Of a stretch of DNA of 64,000 nucleotides, positions 7,564 to 16,870 are shown one piece after another. Origin of the DNA: Verrucomicrobiota bacterium (lineage in GTDB: Bacteria; Verrucomicrobiota; Verrucomicrobiia; Limisphaerales; UBA9464); contig JAFLEF010000026.1 of assembly GCA_017309115.1 (NCBI GenBank), positions 33,186 through 97,185 of the forward strand. The letters run 5' to 3'. Position 1 is the first letter of the stretch, and the number at the start of each line of letters is the position of its first letter. The notes under the pieces are model-generated. The model did no database searches. It was not told the DNA's origin and saw nothing but the letters and a program-made list of their open reading frames with translations. The translations under genes and the position numbers were made by a program.

Positions 7564-10269
7564 ATGAATGCTTCGCGGGAAGATGCTTTGTTCGCCCTGC
7601 TCCTGGAAATGCCAGCAGAGCGGCGTTCGGCGTTCCTCGAAGCGACGTGCCAAGGAGATGCGGCCTTGCGCCAACGACTGGAATCGCGAATGCAGGGCCG
7701 GCCGCCTTCGGACACTGAACTAGACCCGCCCACGGAGATGGGGCAGTCCCCGGTGGCGATGCCGTTTCCGATCGAAACTCCCGATGAGGCGATTGGCCTG
7801 ACGGTGGGGCGGTACAAGCTTCGGGAGAAACTGGGGGAGGGTGGCTGCGGGGTGGTGTATGTCGCGGAACAGACCGAACCCGTTCGCCGGCGGGTTGCCT
7901 TGAAGGTGATCAAGCTGGGGATGGACACCAAGCAGGTGGTGGCCCGGTTTGAGGCGGAGCGCCAGGCGTTGGCGATGATGGATCATCCCAACATCGCCCG
8001 GGTCCTGGACGCCGGGACGACCGATACGGGACGGCCGTATTTCGTCATGGAATTGGTCCGGGGGAATCGGATCACGGATTATTGCGATGACGCCGAGTTG
8101 TCGGCCCGGGAGCGATTGGATTTGTTCGTCAAAGTCTGCCAGGCGATTCAGCACGCGCACCAGAAGGGTATCATCCACCGGGACATCAAGCCGTCGAACA
8201 TCCTGGTCACTCTCCATGACGGTGTGCCCGTGCCGAAAGTCATCGATTTCGGCATTGCCAAGGCCACCGAGGGCAAACTGACCGAGAACACGGTCTACAC
8301 TCAGCTCCACCAGTTCATTGGCACACCGGCCTATATGTCGCCGGAACAGGCCGAGATGAGCGGATTGGACATCGATACCCGCAGTGACATCTACAGCTTG
8401 GGCGTACTGCTGTATGAGCTGTTGACCGGCAAGACCCCATTCGATGCCAAGGAACTGATGGCGTCCGGGCTCGATGAAATGCGGAAGACCATCCGCGAAC
8501 GCGAGCCCTCCCGGCCCAGTACTCGTCTGGCGACGCTTCAGGGCGAGGATCTGACGACCACGGCCAAGCGCCGGTCCGTGGACACGACGGGGTTAGCCCA
8601 TTTGTTGGAGGGCGATCTGGACTGGATCGTCATGAAGTGTCTGGAGAAGGACCGGACCCGGCGTTACGAGACGGCCAATGCTTTGGCGGCGGATATTCTT
8701 CGGCATTTGTCGAATGAGCCCGTGACCGCGCGTCCGGCGAGTACGCTGTACAAATTCCAGAAGGCCTTTCGGCGGAACAAGCTGGTGTTTGGAGCAGCGG
8801 CGGCGGTGGTGTTGGCGCTGGTGGTGGGGATTGTGGTGAGCACCTGGCAGGCGGTGGTCGCCAACCAGGCTCGGGAGGCGGAATCGGAACAACGTATGGC
8901 GGCGGAAAGCGCCCAGAAACTGGCCGAAGCCGAGCGGACCCGGGCGGATGAGAATGCCGCTAAGGCGACCAAGAGTGAGTTGCAGGCCCTCGCGGAAGCT
9001 CGCCGCAGCAGTCAGGTGGCCACCTTGCTCAAAGACATGTTGACGACAGCAGGGCCGTCACTGGCGCAGGGACGTGACTCCACCTTATTGAAGGAGATTC
9101 TGACCAACACGGCCAGCCGATTGGATCGCGAAATGGCAGATCAACCGGAAGTGGAGGCTGACATGCGGTTGGTTGTGGGGAAGGCGTTCCGCGATACAGG
9201 TGATTTCGCCACCTCGAAGGCGATGAATCAAAGGGCGCTCGATTTGCGCCGCCGTGTGTTGGGCGAACGCAACCCTGCCGTGGCGGAAGCATTGAATGAA
9301 CTCGCCAAGTCGACGTACCTGCTCGGCAATCTGGTCGAAGCCGAACAACTTCAGCGGGAGGCTTTGTCGATCACCGAGGAACGAAAGATTCAGGATCTGA
9401 CCTTGGCCAACATGTACAACGATTTGGCCATCCTTCTCCGCGACGGCGGGAAACTGTTGGAAGCCAAAGACGCGTATCGCGCCTCCCTGGAGATCAAGGA
9501 GAAGGTGATTACGACGAAAGACGAGAAGATGGCAGATGCCCATCTGAACATGTCGTTGCTGTTGCTGGATACGCAGGAGTTTGCCCAGGGTGAAACCGAG
9601 GCCACGATCGCCCTCAAGGGTTATCAGCAATTGTACGGGGACACGCATCCCAAGGTGGGAATGGCCCAACACAATCAGGCCAAGCTCATGCGGGAGGGCG
9701 GAAAGCTCGACCAGGCGGCCGAACGGATTGCCGCTGCCATCACCACCTATCGGGCGCTCTATCCGGGCGGCCATTTGTACCAAGCGGAGGCGCTGGACGA
9801 CTGGGGACAGATTCTTCAGCGCCAGAATCAGCGGGGACCCAGCGAGGAGAAGTTCCGGGAGTCACTGGAGATGACGCGCCGCTTGCACGGCAACGATCAT
9901 CCCCAGGCGCTGCTGACCATGAGGCATCTGGCCCTATTGAAGGCCCAGTCGCCACCCGATCCGGAGGCAGATATGCTGATCCGCGAGGCCACGGAGATGG
10001 CTCGTAAGAAGTTTCAAAAACAACCGGCCAAGCTGGCCGACTGTTTGGATGATTTTGGGGAATATCTGGCTCGGACCGGCCGCTTGGAGGAGGCCGAGCA
10101 GATTCTATTGGAAGCCCACAAGCTATCGGTCGCGGGCGCCCGGCAATCCTGGGATCTGAAGGCCTCGGCGCAGCGTCTGAATGGGCTTTACCTGAAACTC
10201 GGCAAACCCCAGGAAGCCAAGAAGTGGGCGGATGAAGTGACGCGGATCTCGGTGGTGGAGGGGCGATGA
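7564..10269 (+). CDS. Serine/threonine protein kinase with membrane helix and C-terminal TPRs
   Basis: A 901-residue Hanks-type kinase of the architecture common in Planctomycetes and Verrucomicrobia. The kinase domain spans about residues 82-385: glycine loop GEGGCGVVY, catalytic Lys in VALKVIK, IIHRDIKPSNIL, DFGIAK and GTPAYMSPEQA, so all catalytic residues are present. One membrane helix lies at about 405-425. A coiled-coil stretch rich in Ala, Glu and Arg follows, then tetratricopeptide repeats to the end (about 510-890), probably outside the membrane as a sensor or partner-binding arm. The start is the ATG at 7564 (a GTG two codons earlier is possible); no Shine-Dalgarno precedes it. Partners are not evident from neighbours. 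Confidence 0.9.
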   Translation: MNASREDALFALLLEMPAERRSAFLEATCQGDAALRQRLESRMQGRPPSDTELDPPTEMGQSPVAMPFPIETPDEAIGLTVGRYKLREKLGEGGCGVVYVAEQTEPVRRRVALKVIKLGMDTKQVVARFEAERQALAMMDHPNIARVLDAGTTDTGRPYFVMELVRGNRITDYCDDAELSARERLDLFVKVCQAIQHAHQKGIIHRDIKPSNILVTLHDGVPVPKVIDFGIAKATEGKLTENTVYTQLHQFIGTPAYMSPEQAEMSGLDIDTRSDIYSLGVLLYELLTGKTPFDAKELMASGLDEMRKTIREREPSRPSTRLATLQGEDLTTTAKRRSVDTTGLAHLLEGDLDWIVMKCLEKDRTRRYETANALAADILRHLSNEPVTARPASTLYKFQKAFRRNKLVFGAAAAVVLALVVGIVVSTWQAVVANQAREAESEQRMAAESAQKLAEAERTRADENAAKATKSELQALAEARRSSQVATLLKDMLTTAGPSLAQGRDSTLLKEILTNTASRLDREMADQPEVEADMRLVVGKAFRDTGDFATSKAMNQRALDLRRRVLGERNPAVAEALNELAKSTYLLGNLVEAEQLQREALSITEERKIQDLTLANMYNDLAILLRDGGKLLEAKDAYRASLEIKEKVITTKDEKMADAHLNMSLLLLDTQEFAQGETEATIALKGYQQLYGDTHPKVGMAQHNQAKLMREGGKLDQAAERIAAAITTYRALYPGGHLYQAEALDDWGQILQRQNQRGPSEEKFRESLEMTRRLHGNDHPQALLTMRHLALLKAQSPPDPEADMLIREATEMARKKFQKQPAKLADCLDDFGEYLARTGRLEEAEQILLEAHKLSVAGARQSWDLKASAQRLNGLYLKLGKPQEAKKWADEVTRISVVEGR

Positions 10270-10281
10270 GGGGGGACCTAG

Positions 10282-10405
10282 CTGAGAGCTGAGGGCTGAG
10301 AGCGGAGAGAAAAAGCATCGGTAGGGCGACGCTCTGCGGAGCCGCTCGTCCGTTGGTGGACCCAGGCACAACCGTCCGGCTTTGGTACCTCTCAGCTGGT
10401 TTGTA
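10282..10405. repeat. Intergenic repeat: CTGAGAG units plus partial palindromic element
   Basis: Tandem CTGAGAGCTGAGGG-like units (from 10282) are followed at 10320 by the left half of the palindromic element (GGTAGGGCGACGCTC). It ends with CTCTCAGCTGGTTTGT, the same hairpin arm as at 37404. The right half of the palindrome is missing. The rest of the gap up to 10516 holds nothing recognised. Confidence 0.65.
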
Positions 10406-10516
10406 GATGCGGTTGGCCACAGGATTTCACTGTCCCGTTGACGAACTAAGCGGCATCCCTAGGTTTCACTCTTACTGTACGGATTTGTTCCGGCAGTTTC
10501 GCCCGTCCCCACTCCG

Positions 10517-13500
10517 ATGAAATTCCTCTCGCTTGCCATTGCCGTAACCCTGGCATTTGTGGCTTCCCTGCAACTTCGGGCCGCCGTGTGGTCCGATCGA
10601 CTGGAAGGATGGGAAAATGGGGTGGGTATCTGGAGCACGGCGGTCAGCGCGGACAACAGCGATTATCCGGAAGGCTCGGTGATTCCCTTCCGGTTTGTTT
10701 CCTCGTACTCGCCCAATTCGGTTCATGTCTTGAGGATTCGGTACAACCACACAGCCGGCGGTTCGAGTCGCTTCGTGGATTACTTGGCGTCCGTCAACAG
10801 CACAGTCGCGGGTGTGCCGGTGCTGTCGGGGATTCCTCTCCCGGCTGACCAGCAGACGGCGCGGACATGGCCCATCCCAGTGGATGCCCAACTGGCGCAA
10901 GCGCGACCGGGATTCGTTCAGCCTCCAGGTGTGCTGACGACCTACAATGTCAGTCAGTTGAGTTTTTCCTCGACCTACACCACCACTGCTGGCGTTCGGG
11001 AACTTTTGGTGTGTTTTACCGTCAGTGGACTTCCCCGGACCGGCAATCGGACGGTGGTGATCGCCTTCGGGTCCCATTTGGCGACGGAGCAAGATTGGGG
11101 TGCGGGCAATGGCTCCTCTGAGTTTCCGGGATCCACGACCAAGGTTTTCGCTCAGGCGGATCGGCGTTCGATGGTGGAGGTTCCGATTGAAGTTGCCGCG
11201 GAAGCACCCTCGGCGGACCTCCAGGTGACGCAAACCGGTCCGGCGACACTCTGTTCCGGTTCCCAGGCGACTTTTGTGGTGACGGTCAAGAATCTCGGGC
11301 CGAGTCCGGCGGAGCAGGTGGAACTAACCGACATCCTTCCCGCTGGAGCTGGTCTGATTTCCGCGACGAGTTCGATCGGCACTGTGTCTGGCACCGGACC
11401 CGTCAAGCTGTCGGTAGCGACACTCGCGGCCGGAGCAGAGGCGGTCCTGACGTTGAATGTCCAGATTACGGGCCAGGCTCAGGGGGTGAATTCGGCCAGC
11501 GTTGCCGCGACCACGGCCGATCCGCAGTCCGGGAATAACTCGTCGAGTATCGGTATCGATAGCCGGGATCTGAAGGCTCCGGTCATTTCGGTGCCGGCAG
11601 ATTACGTGGTCGATTTGGCGGACGGGGCTTGTGAAATGGCAGTGGGCTATGAGGGCGCTCCGGCGACGGCGGTGGATGACTGCGGTGGTCCGGTTGTGCT
11701 GACTTACAACCCGCCTTCGGGAACGATCCTGGGCCCCGGGGAACAGGTAGTGACGGTAACGGCGCGGGATGCGTCCAACAACGAATCCACGGCCACGTTC
11801 AAGATCCTGGTTCGGGACAATCCCAACATCTCCTGGCCGGTGGCGCGGTTTCTGCCGCTGATTCCGGTGGGCAATGGGTTGATGCAGGCGACGTTCACTC
11901 AGTGCTTGAATCAGTTCGATCAGTCCCGTTGGTACCGCTTTTCGGTCAAGCCGGGCGACCAAGTGATCGCGGTGCTGCAGGGGTTGACCGAGAACTACGA
12001 CCTCGTGCTGTTCCGGGACATTCAGCAGACCTATGACTCGTTGGTGAATCAGGTCGATGACTTGCCCCTGTTGAATGCGCAATTCGCCCCCGACGCGTTC
12101 TCGCCGGCGGCGTTCAGCCCGGATGCCTTCAGTCCGGCCGCGTTTAGCCCCGCGGCGTTCAGTCCAGCGGCGTTTTCGCCCGCCGCGTTCAGTCCGGCCG
12201 CGTTTAGCCCGGCCGCGTTTTCTCCGGCGGCCTTCTCGCCCGCCGCGTTTAGTCCGGATGCGTTCTCGCCCGCCGCCTTTTCGCCGGCGGCGTTCAGTCC
12301 GGATGCCTTTAGCCCGGCGGCGTTCAGCCCTGCTGCGTTTTCTCCGGCGGCGTTCAGTCCGGCGGCGTTTTCGCCCGCCGCCTTCAGCCCGGCGGCGTTC
12401 TCGGATGCGCAGATCCGCAGCGTGGTGGCGGTCTCGGCGTTCCCTGGGACGGCCAGCGAAGGAGTGGTGGCCAACGTCTGGAACAACACCGGAGAGTTCT
12501 ACCTGCGGGTGCGCGGTCGCAACGGGGTGTTCCAACCAGGGGCGGCCTTCGAACTGGCGGTCTACGTCATGACCGGCACCTGTGAGGATGTGGAGCTGAC
12601 CCCGCCGGCCGGGACTGGCACCGGTCCAGCCGTGACCGCGAGCGACTTCAAGACACTGATTTTGACGGACTCCGAGCGGCTTCTGGACGACGGCTCCAAA
12701 GCGGCGATGAACCAGCAGTTGGCAGTGTTCGCGGCCCGACCGGAAGTGAAAGGCAAGATCATCGATCTGGCCGCGTATCCGCAAGTGAAGTGGTTCCAGC
12801 AGCAGGCGGATGTGAATTACGACTGCCCGTTCGCGAAGAATCTGGCGGCGGCCTCGATTCGCGAGGTGATCCGGCAATGGCGGGCCCAGAACCCCATCGC
12901 CAACGTGGTCTTGGTGGGCAATGACTCGGTGATTCCGTTTTTCCGCTATCCGGACCAGGCCATGCTGGGACCCGAGGAGAACTACATTCCGCCGGTCAAC
13001 ACCTTCAGTGCTTCGGAGGCGTCACTTCGATTGAACTTTGTGCTCGGTCAGGATGCCTATGGGGCCTCGTGCGAACTCCCCTTGAAGGTGGCCAGCCTGC
13101 CGTTGCCGGAGATTCCGGTGGGCCGGTTGGTGGAGAAGCCAGTCGAGATTCTGGGAATGGTGCAGGCGTATTTGGAAACGGCGGCAGGCGTGCTCCCGGC
13201 GCCCACTTCGGCCTTGGTGACCGGATATGACTTCCTGACGGACGCCGCGCTCGGGGTCGAAACGGAATTGGAAGCCGGCATGGGACGTTCCGTGGACACC
13301 TTGATCGCCCCGGCGGCTTCCGCGCCGGCCGAAGGCTGGACGGCTTCCCAACTGCGTCAGGCCCTCTTTACCAAGCGGTTGGACCTCGTTTATCTGGCCG
13401 GTCACTTCAGTGCTTTTAGCGCCTTGGCCGCGGATTACCAAACTGTGGTTGTGGCCAGCGAACTCCAGTCCGCGCCGAACAGTTTCAAGAACTCGATCCT

Positions 13501-15760
13501 GTTCAGTGCCGGATGTCATTCCGGCTACAATGCGGTGGATCAGGACGGCATTTCGCAAGTGACTCCGGAGCCGGATTGGGCCCAGGCGGCCGCGCGCCGT
13601 CAGGCCACTTTGATCGCCGGCACGGGATACCAATACGGCGACACCGACTTCATTGAGTACAGTGAACGAATCTACCTCCAATTTGCTAAGGAACTGCGCA
13701 CCGGAACGGGTCCGGTGTCGGTCGGTCAGGCGTTGCTCCGGGCCAAGCGGTACTACCTGGCCACCACGCCGGCGATGCGTGGCATCCATGAAAAGTCATT
13801 CCTGGAAGCCACCCTATTCGGACTGCCGATGCTGAGTGTGGATATGCCGGGTGAGCGGATCCCGACGGATGTCGAAGCTAGCGAAGTGGGTGTACTTAGC
13901 GGCATCACCACCAATCCAGGGTTGTTACTCGGGTTGCAACAAAGTGATTTGTCAGTGGTTCCCAACTTTGTGGAACGGACTTTGGTACTTCAGGACATCG
14001 GCGCGAACTCCTCCGTGACGACGAAGTATCTGGAAGGTACGGACGGTGTCTTGGTGAATCCGGCGGAACCGGTCCTGCCGCTTGAGTCGTTAAATGTCGA
14101 TGTTCCGCAAACCACACTCCGCGGAGTGGGTTGGCGCGGCGGAACCTACGAAGACGAGGCGGGAATCATTCCGTTGACCGGGGCGGCGACCACGGAGATT
14201 CGGGGCGTACACGCCAGTTTCCTGACCGATGTCCTCTATCCGGTGCGCTTCTGGTCGGTGAATTACTTCGATCTCTTGTGCGGTGGTTCCGGAGAAGTGA
14301 CGCGGTTGAATGTCTGGCCGGCACAGTTTGTTTCCGACAAGGGAACTGACGTGAAGGGAACCTTGCGCCGACATACTCGCGCAGATTTCCGGCTGTTCTT
14401 CAGCGATAACTCGACCATCTACACTCTGAACGATGGATCGGGCACCATCATTCCGGCCCTATCCGCACCGCCAGCCATCAATGGTGTGTTCAGTTCCAAT
14501 GAGGCGTCAGTGGTGCGCTTCCGCGTCAACGTGACTGGAAATCCAGCGGCCGGCATTCAAGCGGTTTGGCTGAACTACACCGCCACCAAGGCGCCGTTCT
14601 ATGGGCGTTGGATTCCGCTGGATCTGACCCAGAACACTACTGATACAACCTTGTGGGAGGGTGAACTCGACCTCGCGGGGACGGGACTGGTGGCCGACGA
14701 TCTGCGGTACGTTGTTCAAGCCGTCAACGGCGTGGGCTTGGTGTCCATGCACACCCGTCAGGGAGCCTTCCACGTGCCGAATCAGGCCGAAGGCTGGGAG
14801 GGCGCGAGTGCGTTGCCGACTGCGGTGGAACTGCTGAGCCCTCCGGCGTCGGCTGACTATGGCAGTCTGGTTGTGCTCCGGGCCAAGTGGACCGCTGCGG
14901 GCTCGGATCCGGCCAATCGCACGCTGGTGTTTACCTTGGGTAGCCAACAGGTCGCGGCTCGAACCGATGCCACGGGTGTTGCCCAAGCCACTCTCAACGT
15001 GCTGACCGTGCCGGGCGACTACGACCTGAAGGTATCGTACAGCGGCGAGGAGGGCTTTGGGCCAAGTACAGCGGCGGTTCCGTTCCAGGTCGTTCCCACG
15101 GCCACCTATCTGACTTTGCCGGCTCCCGCCGCGTCCCCTGCCGCCCCAGTCATGCCGAGCGGCGACGTGAGTGTGCAGTTGTCGGATGCGAATGGTCCGT
15201 TGATCGAACGTTCTGTGCTCTTTGTGGCCACGGGAACGTCCACGATCGTCCGGTCCGTGATCACGGATCTCACGGGGCGGGCCCGGATGGGAACCATTCC
15301 GTCTGGGACGTACTCAGTGACGGCGTACTTCGGAAAACTCGTGACGTTGCCGGATGGAACCACGTTGGTTGATCTACGCGATGTCCGCTATCAGGGATCT
15401 CAAGTCACCACGCGGTTGAGCTTCGACAATGATCCTCCGGCTGGCTATGTCGTGGTGAACAAGCCGGTCCTGCGCAATCCCAACCACAAGATGGTCACCG
15501 TCACAGTGTGTCCGTTCTTTACCGATCCGAGTGGCACTCCGGTGACGCGCATCCTCAGCGTGACCAGCAACGAGCCAGAGAATGGCACCGGCGATGGCGA
15601 TGTGGGGCCGGACATCCAGGTGACGGGAGCGGTGACGGTGCGGTTGCGTGCGGAGCGTGCGGGCACGGGCACAGGGCGCATCTACACACTGGTGGTGGAG
15701 ACCAAGGATCCGCTCGGCAACAAGCGGATTGATACCCTGACGGTCACCGTGCCCAAGTGA
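10517..15760 (+). CDS. Large secreted protein with predicted C25/clan CD cysteine peptidase domain and AFSPA pentapeptide array
   Basis: 1747 residues with a signal peptide (1-23). Predicted modules in order: an unassigned N-terminal region; a DUF11-like adhesion repeat (about 235-350); a HYR-like domain (about 355-435); a PPC-like beta domain starting about 440. The PPC-like domain is interrupted by 21 tandem pentapeptides (527-631) and resumes with FYLRVRG. A gingipain-like domain follows (about 700-1130) with YLAGHFS (His963) and SAGCHSGYN (Cys1000), the expected His/Cys dyad of clan CD. Ig-like modules follow to the end. It is probably exported and processed; no C-terminal sorting domain or anchor was recognised. 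Gingipain-type activity is inference from motifs. It is monocistronic, ending at a hairpin before the convergent WD40 gene. Confidence 0.75.
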   Translation: MKFLSLAIAVTLAFVASLQLRAAVWSDRLEGWENGVGIWSTAVSADNSDYPEGSVIPFRFVSSYSPNSVHVLRIRYNHTAGGSSRFVDYLASVNSTVAGVPVLSGIPLPADQQTARTWPIPVDAQLAQARPGFVQPPGVLTTYNVSQLSFSSTYTTTAGVRELLVCFTVSGLPRTGNRTVVIAFGSHLATEQDWGAGNGSSEFPGSTTKVFAQADRRSMVEVPIEVAAEAPSADLQVTQTGPATLCSGSQATFVVTVKNLGPSPAEQVELTDILPAGAGLISATSSIGTVSGTGPVKLSVATLAAGAEAVLTLNVQITGQAQGVNSASVAATTADPQSGNNSSSIGIDSRDLKAPVISVPADYVVDLADGACEMAVGYEGAPATAVDDCGGPVVLTYNPPSGTILGPGEQVVTVTARDASNNESTATFKILVRDNPNISWPVARFLPLIPVGNGLMQATFTQCLNQFDQSRWYRFSVKPGDQVIAVLQGLTENYDLVLFRDIQQTYDSLVNQVDDLPLLNAQFAPDAFSPAAFSPDAFSPAAFSPAAFSPAAFSPAAFSPAAFSPAAFSPAAFSPAAFSPDAFSPAAFSPAAFSPDAFSPAAFSPAAFSPAAFSPAAFSPAAFSPAAFSDAQIRSVVAVSAFPGTASEGVVANVWNNTGEFYLRVRGRNGVFQPGAAFELAVYVMTGTCEDVELTPPAGTGTGPAVTASDFKTLILTDSERLLDDGSKAAMNQQLAVFAARPEVKGKIIDLAAYPQVKWFQQQADVNYDCPFAKNLAAASIREVIRQWRAQNPIANVVLVGNDSVIPFFRYPDQAMLGPEENYIPPVNTFSASEASLRLNFVLGQDAYGASCELPLKVASLPLPEIPVGRLVEKPVEILGMVQAYLETAAGVLPAPTSALVTGYDFLTDAALGVETELEAGMGRSVDTLIAPAASAPAEGWTASQLRQALFTKRLDLVYLAGHFSAFSALAADYQTVVVASELQSAPNSFKNSILFSAGCHSGYNAVDQDGISQVTPEPDWAQAAARRQATLIAGTGYQYGDTDFIEYSERIYLQFAKELRTGTGPVSVGQALLRAKRYYLATTPAMRGIHEKSFLEATLFGLPMLSVDMPGERIPTDVEASEVGVLSGITTNPGLLLGLQQSDLSVVPNFVERTLVLQDIGANSSVTTKYLEGTDGVLVNPAEPVLPLESLNVDVPQTTLRGVGWRGGTYEDEAGIIPLTGAATTEIRGVHASFLTDVLYPVRFWSVNYFDLLCGGSGEVTRLNVWPAQFVSDKGTDVKGTLRRHTRADFRLFFSDNSTIYTLNDGSGTIIPALSAPPAINGVFSSNEASVVRFRVNVTGNPAAGIQAVWLNYTATKAPFYGRWIPLDLTQNTTDTTLWEGELDLAGTGLVADDLRYVVQAVNGVGLVSMHTRQGAFHVPNQAEGWEGASALPTAVELLSPPASADYGSLVVLRAKWTAAGSDPANRTLVFTLGSQQVAARTDATGVAQATLNVLTVPGDYDLKVSYSGEEGFGPSTAAVPFQVVPTATYLTLPAPAASPAAPVMPSGDVSVQLSDANGPLIERSVLFVATGTSTIVRSVITDLTGRARMGTIPSGTYSVTAYFGKLVTLPDGTTLVDLRDVRYQGSQVTTRLSFDNDPPAGYVVVNKPVLRNPNHKMVTVTVCPFFTDPSGTPVTRILSVTSNEPENGTGDGDVGPDIQVTGAVTVRLRAERAGTGTGRIYTLVVETKDPLGNKRIDTLTVTVPK
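12095..12409 (+). repeat. Coding tandem repeat, 21 units of 15 bp (AFSPA)
   Basis: Twenty-one in-frame 15 bp units encode AFSPA, with AFSPD at units 2, 11 and 14 and a terminal AFSDA. A degenerate unit (QFAPD) precedes the array. Amino acids are almost invariant while the DNA is not: Ser is AGY in 12 units and TCN in 9. Confidence 0.97.
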
Positions 15761-15775
15761 GGCCCTAGGCGGGTG

Positions 15776-15805
15776 AGACCGCTTCGGGAGTACCCGGAGC
15801 GGTCT
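15776..15805. terminator. Hairpin between convergent genes
   Basis: A 13 bp stem (one G-T type mismatch) with an AGTA loop: AGACCGCTTCGGG pairs with CCCGGAGCGGTCT. It lies between the stops of the C25 protein and the WD40 gene. No T-tract follows on either strand, so termination is inferred from position. Confidence 0.5.
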
Positions 15806-15808
15806 GGC

Positions 15809-16840
15809 TTAGAGGTCCACCACTGCGAGGGCGAGGGTTCCTTCCTTGGTGCCGATGGCTAGGTAGCGACCGTCGGGACTCCACGACAAGGAACTGACGG
15901 CTCCCGGAACCTGATAGCGGCGCAGGGGAAGGGTGCCTTTACCGGCATTCCATAAGAGGACCTGCCCATCCTCGGACCCACTGGCGAGCAGATGTCCGGC
16001 GCGTTGGTAGGCTAAGCGATTAATTCGTTGGGCGTGACCGGTCAGAATACGGGGCGCGGTTCCCGCGGGACCGGAGCCCTGACAATCCCACACCATCACT
16101 TCGGTGCCATCGGCGGTCGCCAGGAAGCGGCTTCCGTAATGCCAAGCCAGTTCCCGCACCTTGACGGAATAGCCGCTCATGGCGAGTTCGTCGCCCGGCC
16201 GATAGGGCAATTCCCAAATTTGGACGCATTGCTCCTGGGTGCCTGCCGCGATCCAGCGTTGGTCGGGACTCCACGCGAGGGAGATCATCGAGGTTTTCCA
16301 GACCAAGGGCGGTTCTGTTTCTCCGCTGGAGACATTCCAGCGATAGACTTCGCCATAACTGGTGGTGGCTAGGACTTTCGAATCCGCGCGCCAAGCCAAG
16401 GCGGTGACAGTGCTGCTGCGAGGAGTACCCCGCTGAATTTGGGTGCCATCCGCGGAGATCACCTGGATCTCCTTGCCCGCGCCGATGGCCCAACGACGGC
16501 CATCCGGAGCCCAAGCCAATTGCTCGATCCATTTCGAGGTGGTGGGGATGGACTGCCGCGGGGCGTCTTCGTCCGGATGCCAGAGACGGGCGAAGCCATC
16601 CTGACCCACGCTAGCGACGACTGAGGCAGTGGGAGAAAAGGCTGCGGCAAAAGATCCCAGTTGGTGTCCAGACCAGTGTCGCCGGACTCCTCCGTTCGAG
16701 GCGTAAACCAAGAACAGGGGACCTAGCGATCCGGTGGCCACCAGGGATTGCCCATCCGGCGACCAGGAAATTGTTGGGAGGAAGTCGCCTAGAGATTGGG
16801 ACCACTCCAAGGGACGTTCCGGAACAAAGACTGAACTCAC
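15809..16840 (-). CDS. WD40-repeat beta-propeller protein
   Basis: 343 residues made almost wholly of WD40 blades. Recurrent motifs include WSPDGQSLVATGS, GFARLWH, WSPDQRWIAAGT, CVQIW, VMVWD, LLASGSEDGQVLLW and WSPDGRYLAIGT, giving about seven or eight blades. There is no signal peptide, so it is cytoplasmic and probably a protein-interaction scaffold. The start is a GTG at 16838-16840 directly preceded by AGGA. It lies 30 bp downstream of the CobW-type GTPase on the same strand, which suggests a functional link with metal delivery; that link is inference. Confidence 0.85.
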   Translation of the reverse strand: MSSVFVPERPLEWSQSLGDFLPTISWSPDGQSLVATGSLGPLFLVYASNGGVRRHWSGHQLGSFAAAFSPTASVVASVGQDGFARLWHPDEDAPRQSIPTTSKWIEQLAWAPDGRRWAIGAGKEIQVISADGTQIQRGTPRSSTVTALAWRADSKVLATTSYGEVYRWNVSSGETEPPLVWKTSMISLAWSPDQRWIAAGTQEQCVQIWELPYRPGDELAMSGYSVKVRELAWHYGSRFLATADGTEVMVWDCQGSGPAGTAPRILTGHAQRINRLAYQRAGHLLASGSEDGQVLLWNAGKGTLPLRRYQVPGAVSSLSWSPDGRYLAIGTKEGTLALAVVDL

Positions 16841-16870
16841 TCCTGCGTCGGGTCAGAGGTCGGCCTGAGA

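Noticed and set aside
11324-12877. Minus-strand open frame of 517 residues across the AFSPA array and similar long antisense frames (for example 1979-3223, 23129-25255, 31326-32549)
   Set aside because: They mirror real genes, are rich in Arg and low complexity, and lack family motifs. High GC and codon bias produce such shadows.
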